A stretch of DNA of 64,000 nt, from positions 1 to 64,000 of the forward strand of contig NZ_JAZDUE010000012.1 of assembly GCF_036350515.1 (NCBI RefSeq), given 5' to 3'. This document shows, piece after piece, positions 40,512 to 48,900 of the stretch. The stretch comes from Gordonia prachuapensis (GTDB taxonomy: Bacteria; Actinomycetota; Actinomycetes; Mycobacteriales; Mycobacteriaceae). The notes beneath the pieces are model-generated. The model ran no database searches and had not been told where the DNA came from. It was given only the letters and a program-made list of their open reading frames with translations. The position numbers were made by a program, and so were the translations under genes. How positions within the stretch are numbered: the first letter of the stretch is position 1; each line of letters begins with the position of its first letter.

Positions 40512-41528
40512 CTACACCGACAGCTTGCGCAGGCGCGGCGCGAGGTCCTTCTCGAAGTTGTCCAGGAAGCGGCGCTGGTCGTGGCCGGGTGCATGGAACA
40601 CCAGGTGGTTGAGCCCGGCATCGGTGTAGAACTTCACCTTCTCGACCGCCTCGTCGGGATCGGAGGCGACGATCCACCGCTTGGCCACCTGCTCGATCGG
40701 CAACTCGTCGGCGAGACGTTCCATCTCGGTCGAGCTGTTCACGCTGTGCTTCTGCTCGGCGGTCAGCGACAGCGGGGCCCAGAATCGGGTGTTCTCGAGC
40801 GCCAGATCCGGATCCGGGTCGTAGGAGATCTTGATCTCGATCATCCGGTCGATGGTCTCGAAGTCACGCTCGGCCTTCTCCGCACCTTCTTTGACGGCCG
40901 GGATCAGCTTCTCCTGATAGAGCTCGGCGCCCTTGCCCGAGGTGCAGATGAACCCGTCCCCGGCGCGCCCCGCATACCGCGCGACCACCGGGCCACCTGC
41001 GGCGACATAGACCGGGATGGGCTGCTCGGGGACGTCGTACATGTAGGCGCCCTGGGTCTTGTAGTACTCGCCGTCGAAGTTCACTTCCTCGCCGGTCCAC
41101 AGCTCACGCATCAACCGGATCGATTCACGCAACCGGGCGAAGCGTTCCTTGAACTCCGGCCACTCCCCTTGGAAGCCGGTCGCGTACTCGTTGAGCGCCT
41201 CGCCGGTGCCCACACCGAGCATGATCCGGCCCGGATACATACAGCCCATGGACGCGAACGCCTGCGCGATCACGGCGGGGTTGTAGCGGAAGGTCGGCGT
41301 CATCACCGAGGTGCCGATCATCACGCGCTCGGTGCGTTCGCCCACCGCGGCCATCCATGCCAGTGAGAACGGCGCATGTCCGCCGTTGTGACGCCACGGC
41401 TGGAAGTGGTCGCTGACCGTCACCGAGTCCAGACCGTGCTCTTCAGCCGCCACGGCGATCTCCACCAGCTCGCGCGGATCGAACTGCTCCGCCGACGCCT
41501 TGAGTCCGAGTTTGAGTTCTGCTGCCAC
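40512..41528 (-). CDS. fgd1: F420-dependent glucose-6-phosphate dehydrogenase
   Basis: Fgd1 oxidises glucose 6-phosphate to 6-phosphogluconolactone while reducing coenzyme F420. The 338-residue luciferase-fold protein reads ELKLGLKASAEQFDPRELVEIAVAAEEHGLDSVTVSDHFQPWRHNGGHAPFSLAWM, with the F420-binding TGTSVMTPTFRYNPAVIAQAFA region, and matches M. tuberculosis Fgd1 (336 residues) closely by eye. The gene is adjacent to the pta block as in mycobacteria. A strong hairpin follows the stop. It should supply F420H2 to deazaflavin-dependent enzymes such as the PPOX protein encoded 1.6 kb away. Confidence 0.96.
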   Translation of the reverse strand: MAAELKLGLKASAEQFDPRELVEIAVAAEEHGLDSVTVSDHFQPWRHNGGHAPFSLAWMAAVGERTERVMIGTSVMTPTFRYNPAVIAQAFASMGCMYPGRIMLGVGTGEALNEYATGFQGEWPEFKERFARLRESIRLMRELWTGEEVNFDGEYYKTQGAYMYDVPEQPIPVYVAAGGPVVARYAGRAGDGFICTSGKGAELYQEKLIPAVKEGAEKAERDFETIDRMIEIKISYDPDPDLALENTRFWAPLSLTAEQKHSVNSSTEMERLADELPIEQVAKRWIVASDPDEAVEKVKFYTDAGLNHLVFHAPGHDQRRFLDNFEKDLAPRLRKLSV

Positions 41529-41638
41529 GCTGCTACCTCGTTCCTTGTCGGCCGCGGCCGGACGAACACTCTGACTCCAACGTACTCAGCCGGTCGTCGG
41601 CGCGTTCATCCGCCAGCGGACCTCGGCCAGTGTACCTC

Positions 41639-41659
41639 AAGTGGACTTTAAGTTCTACT
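41639..41659. promoter_or_regulatory. AGT/ACT half-site cluster before the ABC exporter
   Basis: The 21-bp stretch contains three overlapping palindromic pairs: AAGT-GG-ACTT (41639-41648), ACTT-T-AAGT (41645-41653) and AAGT-TCT-ACT (41650-41659). It ends 9 bp before the ABC exporter ATG, so a bound regulator would block initiation. No regulator gene adjoins it. Confidence 0.45.
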
Positions 41660-41668
41660 GTGGTCGGC

Positions 41669-43573
41669 ATGAGTATGGAATCGGTCGGCTGGGACACGAT
41701 GTACAAGTCGATGAATGCGCCGCAGGCGCGGGCGCTCAAGGGTGAGCGCCGTGCGACGCTGCGTCGGATCGGCGGTTTCGCGCGTCCGCATCGTCGTCGG
41801 ATCGCGATCTTCCTCGTGCTGTCCGTGCTCACGGCGTTGTTGACCGTGGTCACGCCGCTGTTGGCGGGGCGGGTGGTCAACCTGATCACCGAAGGCGGTG
41901 CCAGTGATGCGATCGCGGGGTTGGCCCTGCTGATCGCGGCCATCGCGGTGGTCGAGGCGGCGGCGGGCGTCGCGACCCGGTGGTTCTCCTCGAACATCGG
42001 CGAGAGGCTGATCCTCGATCTGCGTCGCTCGGTGTTCGACCACGTCCAGAAGATGCCGGTCGCGTTCTTCACGCGTACCCGCACCGGCGCGCTCGTCAGC
42101 CGGCTCAACAACGACGTGATCGGCGCGCAGCGCGCCTTCAGCGACACGTTGTCGGGGGTGGTGTCGAATGCGGTCACCCTCCTGCTGACCCTCGGTGTGA
42201 TGCTGGCGATCAGCTGGCAGGTCACCCTGCTCGCGCTGGTTTTGTTGCCGGTGTTCGTCGTCCCGGCACGTCGCATGGGGCGGCGGATGGCGGCGTTGTC
42301 GCGCGAGGCAGCCGAGTACAACGCGCGGATGTCCACGCAGATGACCGAGCGGTTCTCGGCGCCCGGCGCGACCCTGGTCAAACTCTTCGGCCGCCCCGAC
42401 CGGGAATCCACCGAGTTCTCCGACCGAGCGGATCGGGTGCGCGACATCGGGGTTCGCCGCGCGATGCTGCAGGCGTACTTCATGACGGCGCTGACGCTGG
42501 TGTCCGCGCTCGCGCTGGCGTTGGTGTACGGGCTGGGCGGGTGGCTCGCGGTCGCCGGGCACCTCTCCGCGGGAGCGGTGGTCTCGCTGGCATTGCTGTT
42601 GACCCGGATGTACGCGCCGCTGACCGCCCTGGCCAACGCCCGGGTGGAGATCATGAGCGCGCTGGTGAGTTTCGAGCGGGTGTTCGAAGTGCTCGATCTC
42701 GAACCGCTGATCGCCGACAAGCCCGACGCGCGGCCGGTTCCCCGCGGACCGGTGTCGGTGCGGTTCGACGACGTGTCGTTCGCCTATCCGTCGGCCGACA
42801 AGGTCTCCCTGGCGTCACTGGAAGAGGTCGCCCAACTCGACAACAGGGGCGGCTCGACGGTGCTGCACAACATCGACCTGGACGTGCCGGCGGGAAGCAT
42901 GACGGCTCTCGTCGGGTCGTCGGGAGCCGGCAAGTCGACGATCGCGAACCTCGCGACCCGCCTTTACGACGTCGACTCGGGGTCGGTGTTGCTCAACGGG
43001 GTCGATGTCCGCGACCTGCAGAGCGCGTCGGTGCATCGAGCGGTCGGTCTGGTCACGCAGGACGGGCACCTGTTCCACGACACCGTGCGGGCCAACCTGG
43101 CGCTCGCCGACCCGACCGTGCGCGAAGAACAGATCTGGGACGCGTTGCGTCGCGCCCGTCTCGACGAGCTGGTGGCGTCCCTGCCCGATGGGCTCGACAC
43201 GGTCGTCGGGGAGCGCGGATACCGGCTCTCCGGAGGTGAGCGCCAACGGCTGACCATCGCACGTATCCTGCTGGCGCAGCCGTCGCTGGTGATCCTCGAC
43301 GAGGCGACCGCGCACCTGGACTCGACGTCGGAAGCCGCTGTGCAGGAGGCGTTGTCGGAAGCGCTGGAGGGCCGGACGTCGATCGTCATCGCGCACCGGC
43401 TCTCGACGATCCGGGCGGCCGACGAGATCGCGGTCCTCGAGCAGGGCCGCATCGTCGAACGCGGCGACCACGCCACCCTGTTGGCCCGCAACGGCCGCTA
43501 CGCCGAGCTGTATCGCACGCAGTTCGCCGACGAGGCACGCCAGGAGCTCGCCTGCCGCGAACTCACCGCCTGA
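41669..43573 (+). CDS. ABC exporter, fused membrane and ATPase domains
   Basis: The 634-residue protein has a six-helix type-1 exporter membrane domain (about 40-340) and a nucleotide-binding domain with Walker A GSSGAGKST, signature LSGGERQRL, Walker B LVILDEATAHLD and H-loop IVIAHRLST. It should work as a homodimer exporting drugs, lipids or peptides. An insert (SLASLEEVAQLDNRGGS) interrupts the start of the ATPase domain. ATG 41669 or 41675 is the start. A cluster of AGT/ACT palindromic half-sites sits directly upstream. It is divergent from fgd1. Confidence 0.92.
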   Translation: MSMESVGWDTMYKSMNAPQARALKGERRATLRRIGGFARPHRRRIAIFLVLSVLTALLTVVTPLLAGRVVNLITEGGASDAIAGLALLIAAIAVVEAAAGVATRWFSSNIGERLILDLRRSVFDHVQKMPVAFFTRTRTGALVSRLNNDVIGAQRAFSDTLSGVVSNAVTLLLTLGVMLAISWQVTLLALVLLPVFVVPARRMGRRMAALSREAAEYNARMSTQMTERFSAPGATLVKLFGRPDRESTEFSDRADRVRDIGVRRAMLQAYFMTALTLVSALALALVYGLGGWLAVAGHLSAGAVVSLALLLTRMYAPLTALANARVEIMSALVSFERVFEVLDLEPLIADKPDARPVPRGPVSVRFDDVSFAYPSADKVSLASLEEVAQLDNRGGSTVLHNIDLDVPAGSMTALVGSSGAGKSTIANLATRLYDVDSGSVLLNGVDVRDLQSASVHRAVGLVTQDGHLFHDTVRANLALADPTVREEQIWDALRRARLDELVASLPDGLDTVVGERGYRLSGGERQRLTIARILLAQPSLVILDEATAHLDSTSEAAVQEALSEALEGRTSIVIAHRLSTIRAADEIAVLEQGRIVERGDHATLLARNGRYAELYRTQFADEARQELACRELTA

Positions 43574-43590
43574 CGCCTGCTCGCCCGTCC

Positions 43591-43666
43591 GCCGACAGAA
43601 CCCGGAATCTCGCCGACAGAACCCGGATTTGCATCAATAGAACTCGGTTATGCGCCCACAGAATCC
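43591..43666. repeat. four degenerate units of a 21-bp repeat (family C)
   Basis: AGAA cores at 43597, 43618, 43639 and 43660 are spaced exactly 21 bp. The first two units share GCCGACAGAACCCGGA; later ones drift. They fill most of the 93-bp gap between convergent genes. The same 21-bp period and CGACAGAACCCG core recur at 55301-55335. Confidence 0.75.
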
Positions 43667-44077
43667 TCACGACGATGCGGACCACGAGCTCCAGCGCAAT
43701 GCCCGCACGACGATGACCTGTCCGTCCGGGCGGTTCGCGCGATACTGGTGGTACTTGGCGGCCAGGAGGTCGATGGCCTCGGCGCCGACCTCGGAGTCCG
43801 CGTCGACGATCTCCGCATGTCCGTCGACACGTACCCACCACAACGCGGTCCAGTCCTCGGCGTAGTGGTCGGCGAGCATGCTCACAGCGGGATTGGCGGT
43901 GATGTTGGCGAGTCGTCGAAGCTGTCGGGTGCGCTTGGGCTTGTGATCGACGCACATGTAGATCGTGTCGTCGGCGACCGTGAACACCACTGGAACCAGG
44001 TGCGGGACTCCGCCTGCGCCGACCGTGGCGAGACGCGCGATCCGGGCGGATGCGAACTGTTCCCGCGCAGGGGTCAT
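43667..44077 (-). CDS. PPOX-class F420-dependent oxidoreductase (TIGR03668-like)
   Basis: The 136-residue split beta-barrel protein contains FASARIARLATVGAGGVPHLVPVVFTV and HKPKRTRQLRRLANITANPAVSMLADHYAEDWTALWWVRVDG, the pattern of small F420- or flavin-binding PPOX-class proteins. It may reduce an unknown substrate with F420H2, for which Fgd1 would be the source. It is the last of four closely spaced genes; the stop of the preceding gene is 1 bp away. Confidence 0.85.
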   Translation of the reverse strand: MTPAREQFASARIARLATVGAGGVPHLVPVVFTVADDTIYMCVDHKPKRTRQLRRLANITANPAVSMLADHYAEDWTALWWVRVDGHAEIVDADSEVGAEAIDLLAAKYHQYRANRPDGQVIVVRALRWSSWSASS

Positions 44078-44078
44078 G

Positions 44079-44321
44079 TCATTCGGTGGGGTCGTCGGAC
44101 TCGGGCTTCGGGTCCGGCGGCGTGCGCCGACGGAACTGCAGCACGACCAGCACGATGTTCACCACGACGACGGCGATCCCGATCGCCACCCAGAACCACC
44201 GGCCGTCGCGCCACCAGCCCACCGTGAGAACCCCGACACAGACCATCAGGATCAGGGAACCGGCGATGGTCATCCCCCGGGACACGTTCTGGGCTCCACG
44301 GGCGAAGTCGTTGTTGATCAT
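44079..44321 (-). CDS. small two-helix membrane protein
   Basis: The 80-residue protein has two hydrophobic segments (MTIAGSLILMVCVGVLTVGWW and WFWVAIGIAVVVVNIVLVVLQF) and an acidic, Pro-rich tail. No family is recognised. It is 16 bp from the DUF202 gene upstream and 1 bp from the PPOX gene downstream, so it belongs to the same operon. Confidence 0.75.
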   Translation of the reverse strand: MINNDFARGAQNVSRGMTIAGSLILMVCVGVLTVGWWRDGRWFWVAIGIAVVVVNIVLVVLQFRRRTPPDPKPESDDPTE

Positions 44322-44337
44322 CGAACAGCTCTCAATC

Positions 44338-44718
44338 TCAGGTCTGGACCACCATGACCACCGCGATCGCGACGGCCGCGATCACTATCCCAATGACCAG
44401 AAACGTGACGTGCGAGGGCCCCGGCATCTCGCCGCCCTCGCGGAGCGCGCGCATCGTCTTGCGCCACCGCCAGGCGCCGAGCAGTGCGATGACGCAGCCG
44501 AGCGCCACCATCATCAGTCCGAGGGCGGTCTCCAGGATCGGGTGCTCGATGTCGGCGGCGACATAGACGATCGCCACGCCGGCCGCCATGAACCCGAGGG
44601 ACGTGCGAACCCAGGCGAGCACCGTTCGTTCCGCAGCAAGGGTGAACCGGGCGTCGACGGCCCCGGGCACCGTCGACGGGGTCGCCGCGGCACCAGCGGT
44701 GCCCGCGTCAGATGTCAC
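44338..44718 (-). CDS. DUF202 (YidH-like) membrane protein
   Basis: The 126-residue protein contains DARFTLAAERTVLAWVRTSLGFMAAGVAIVYVA, the DUF202 hallmark (RT-LAW-RTSL), and two further helices. The role of the family is unknown. GTG 44718 lies 10 bp after the upstream hydrolase stop; the longer open frame would overlap that gene by 170 bp. It is a probable member of a four-gene operon. Confidence 0.85.
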   Translation of the reverse strand: MTSDAGTAGAAATPSTVPGAVDARFTLAAERTVLAWVRTSLGFMAAGVAIVYVAADIEHPILETALGLMMVALGCVIALLGAWRWRKTMRALREGGEMPGPSHVTFLVIGIVIAAVAIAVVMVVQT

Positions 44719-44728
44719 CGCGTCGGGC

Positions 44729-45703
44729 TCAGCCGGCCCGTTGGTCCTTCCGGTCCTCAGCGTTCTTGGCCTTTCGGATGGCGTCGCCGACGAACGAGGC
44801 GATCGCGTCGATGGCGTGCAAACTCTCCGGATGCCGTGTGGTGAGCACCGGGAACGCGTGCACCTGCCAAGCGTAGCTGTGCGCGACCGCGTCGACACCC
44901 GCGTCGGTGAGCCTCTCCACGAGGTCGATCACGTCCGCCTCGAGCATCTCCCCCTCTGCGGCGACGATGACCGTGGGCGGGAAGTCTGCGTCGACGACGT
45001 CGGCGATCCGTCGGACGCCGTTGAACACGACGGGCCCCCGACCGAACAGTGCCGCGAGCTCGGCCATCTTGCTCTGCGGGATGTAGGCGTCCGAACGGCT
45101 CGACCGATCCGGATTGGTACCGACGTCCAGATCCAACAGCGGAGAGATGCCGACCATCGCCGCCGGCGGGGGCAGGCCCTCGTCGCGCGCGGCCTCGACG
45201 ACCTTGCCCGCCAGGAACCCACCCGCGGAATCGCCCGCGACGATGACCCGGCGGTACCCGCGCTCGCCGACGAGCTCGCGATAGGCGGCCACCGCATCGG
45301 CAACCGAGGTCCCCACGCCGGCGGACGGCAACTGTCGATACTCCAGTGAGAACACGGGCAGCTCGCACGCCCGCGAGATACGGCTCGCGATCGACCGATG
45401 GGAACCGAGACCGCACACCACAAACGCCCCGCCGTGCAGGTACAGGACGGCCGTTTCCGAATCGCGGCGCGACGGGCCGACGGGCATGATGAGCTCGACC
45501 GGACGTCCTGCCAGGGTCATCCGTTCGCGGACCACACCGGCCGGCTTCGGGCCGACGGCGAGGACCCGGTCGATCAGGAACAGACCGGCCATGCCGGGCG
45601 TGTTCAGCGGCCACAGCGACAACGTGGGCCGCAGCATGGTGCGGCTACCGACCCACATGGGATAGGACAGGAGACTCGGTGTCCGGTGGTGCACGATCGA
45701 CAT
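44729..45703 (-). CDS. alpha/beta hydrolase, hormone-sensitive-lipase type
   Basis: The 324-residue esterase or lipase has the oxyanion HGG motif (VLYLHGGAFVVCG), nucleophile GDSAGG and downstream acid and histidine regions (PPTVIVAAEGEMLEAD and YAWQVHAFPVL). No signal peptide is clear, although the N-terminus is hydrophobic near residues 30-50. It is the first gene of a run of four on the minus strand, divergent from the NRPS-like gene. The physiological ester is unknown. Confidence 0.88.
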   Translation of the reverse strand: MSIVHHRTPSLLSYPMWVGSRTMLRPTLSLWPLNTPGMAGLFLIDRVLAVGPKPAGVVRERMTLAGRPVELIMPVGPSRRDSETAVLYLHGGAFVVCGLGSHRSIASRISRACELPVFSLEYRQLPSAGVGTSVADAVAAYRELVGERGYRRVIVAGDSAGGFLAGKVVEAARDEGLPPPAAMVGISPLLDLDVGTNPDRSSRSDAYIPQSKMAELAALFGRGPVVFNGVRRIADVVDADFPPTVIVAAEGEMLEADVIDLVERLTDAGVDAVAHSYAWQVHAFPVLTTRHPESLHAIDAIASFVGDAIRKAKNAEDRKDQRAG

Positions 45704-45966
45704 TGCTCAATCCTCGTCGTCCGGCGATCGGCGGCACACGAGCCGAGGCCTGCACAGCCGGCACGGCAGTCGCATGCTGAGATACGTCAGTGCGAAAACT
45801 ACACGGGTCGGGCGCGACGTTCTCGGTTTCGCTCCGGGTTTCCCGCACGGCCACGCCGACTGTGCGCACCCGGATCGACGCCACGAGGTGTTCACCTACG
45901 TCACAGACACTACGGAGACCCGTCGGCTATATTTGCCGCTCCGCGCTGAAACGATGGTGGTGACAC

Positions 45967-48900
45967 GTGGTCATTCCGACCCAATTCCTGTTGTCGACGC
46001 AGGCCAGCGCACCGCGCACGCTGTGCGACGTTCTCGACGAGACGGCTCGCACGCACCCCCACGAACCCGCGATCGACGACGGTGACCTGACCCTCACCTA
46101 CACCGAATTGCTGGCGCTGGTGCGGCGCGGGGCGGAGTTCCTCGGCGACCACGGCATCGGCCGTGGCGGGCGTGTCGGCATCCGGATGCCGTCGGGTAGT
46201 CGCGAGCTGTACGTGGCGATCCTGTCCACCCTGTACGCAGGTGCGGCCTATGTGCCCGTCGACGCCGACGACCCGGACGAACGCGCCGAGTTGGTGTTCG
46301 GGGAGGCCGGCGTGGACGCCGTCGTCGACGCCGACGGAGTTCACGTGACGCCCGGCCGCGAACCCGGCCCCGCCGGAAGACCGACCGTCGACGACGACGC
46401 GTGGATCATCTTCACGTCGGGCTCCACGGGCACACCCAAGGGAGTGGCGGTCACCCATCGCAACGCGGCCGCGTTCGTCGACGCGGAAGCCCGGATGTTC
46501 CTGCTCGACGACCCGCTCGGGCCCGACGACCGGGTCCTGGCCGGGCTGTCGGTCGCGTTCGACGCCTCGTGTGAGGAGATGTGGCTGGCGTGGCGGCACG
46601 GCGCCTGCCTGGTGCCCGCGCCCCGGTCTTTGGTCCGCAGCGGCATGGATCTCGGCCCGTGGCTGGTGCAGCGCGACATCACCGTCGTGTCGACCGTGCC
46701 CACCCTCGCCTCCCTGTGGCCGCCGGAAGCCTTGGAGGCAGTGCGGCTGCTGATCTTCGGCGGCGAGGCGTGCCCACCGGAACTCGCCGAACGACTGGCC
46801 GTCGACGGTCGGGAGGTGTGGAACACCTATGGGCCCACCGAGGCGACGGTGGTGGCCTGCGCCGCGCCTCTCGACGGCGTCGGCCCGGTTCGGATCGGGT
46901 TGCCGTTGCCGGGTTGGGATCTCGCCGTCGTCGGCGCGGACGGCCGGCCGGTGGCCGAGGGCGAGGTCGGCGAACTCGTCATCGGTGGCGTCGGCTTGGC
47001 GCGCTATCTCGACCCGGCCAAGGACGCCGAGAAGTACGCCCCGATGCCCACCCTCGGCTGGGAACGCGCCTATCGCAGTGGCGACCTGGTGCGGCTCGAT
47101 CCGGCCGGCCTGCTGTTCCAGGGACGCGCGGACGACCAGGTCAAGGTCGGCGGACGGCGCATCGAACTCGGCGAGATCGACAACGCACTGCAACAACTTC
47201 CGGGTGTCAGTGGCGCGGCCGCCGCGGTCCGCAAGTCGGCGGCGGGTAACAGCCTGCTGGTCGGCTATCTGGTGTCGCCCCATCCGGACTTCGACGTCGC
47301 CGCCGCGCACCGACAACTCACCGAACAACTTCCCGCGCCGATGGTGCCCCGCCTCGCCCTGGTCGAGGAACTGCCGACCCGGACATCGGGCAAGGTGGAC
47401 CGCGACGCCCTGCCCTGGCCGCTCCCGGGGAGCGTGGATTCGGCAAAAAAAGACGGTGACGCCGACGACCTCACCGAGACCGAGGCGTGGATGGCGCAAC
47501 GCTGGACCGATGTCCTCGGCGTCACCGTCGACAGTCCGCGAGCCGACTTCTTCGCCGAAGGTGGCGGATCGCTCGCCGCCGCTCAGCTGGTCACCGCCCT
47601 GCGCGAGCGCCATCCCGACATCACCGTCGCCGACCTGTACGACCATCCGCGCCTCGGGTCGCTCGCCGAACTGCTCGACGAGCGGACCCCGACGACCGTG
47701 GTGCAGACCCGCGACGTCGCGCCGACCCCGCGGAGCACCGGGATCGCCCAACTGCTGCTGACGGTGCCGCTGACCACGCTGACCGGGCTGCAATGGGCGA
47801 CCTGGCTCGGCGTGGTGAACAACATCGCGGTGGAGGTCGTCGATCGCGCCGGCCGTGATGTGCCGTGGCTCGTGCACGTGAACTGGTGGGTGTTGTTCGT
47901 CGCGTTCCTGCTGTTCATCACCCCACCCGGCCGCATGGTGATCGCGGCCGCCGGCGCACGGATGCTCCTGGCGGGCGTCACCGCCGGCACTCATCCGCGC
48001 GGCGGAAACGTGCACATTCGACTCTGGGTCGCCGAGCGGCTGCTCGATGCGAGCGGCGCCGCCAACCTGTCCGGCGCGCCCTGGATGATCTACCTGGCGC
48101 GGGCACTGGGGGCGTCGGTCGGCCGCGGCGTCGACCTGCACACCATTCCGCCCGTGACCGGCTTCCTCACGATCGGCGACGGCGCGTCCGTGGAACCCGA
48201 GGTGGACATCGCCGGATGGTGGATCGACGGCGACGTCGTGCACATCGGCGAGATCGTGATCAAGCGCGGGGCGTCGATCGGGGCCCGGTCCACGCTGCTG
48301 CCCGGCGCGGTGGTCGGCCGCGACGCCGAGGTCGCGGCCGGTTCGGCGGTGCGCGGCCGCGTCAAGGCGGGGCAGCACTGGGCGGGCTCGCCGGCCGTGA
48401 AGGTCGGCAAGGCGTCGCACCCGTGGCCCGATCACCGTCCGCCGCGCGGTCCGCTGTGGGTGCCGATCTTCGGCCTGTCGTCGTTAGCGCTGGCCGCCAT
48501 CCCGCTCATCGCGCTCGCTGCCGGGCTCGCGGTGATGGGTTCGTGGGCGATCCACGCCGACCGATTGCGCAGCGTCGTGCTGCGATGCCTCGCCCTGCTG
48601 CCGGCCGCGACGATCACCAGCCTGATCGTGTTCGCCCTCCTCACCGCGATCCTGGTGCGGCTGCTGTCGATCGGCCTGACCAAGGGCTATCACCCCGTCC
48701 GATCCCGCGTCGGCTGGCAGGTGTGGATGACCGAACGCCTCCTCGACTCGGCGCGGACCTACCTGTTCCCGCTCTACGCGAGCCTGCTGACGCCGTGGTG
48801 GTTCCGACTCCTCGGCGCCAGGATCGGCGCCGGCACGGAGATCTCCACCGCCCTGGTGCTGCCGAAGTTCACGATCGTCGGCGACGGCGCCTTCCTCGCC

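Noticed and set aside
45704..45966. small gene between the esterase and the NRPS-like gene
   Set aside because: Short frames exist but overlap likely divergent promoters (an AT-rich TATATT at about 45930) and show no protein family.
45910..48435. 841-codon minus-strand open frame
   Set aside because: It is antisense to the NRPS-like gene, which has complete adenylation and carrier motifs; the minus-strand product has no recognisable fold.
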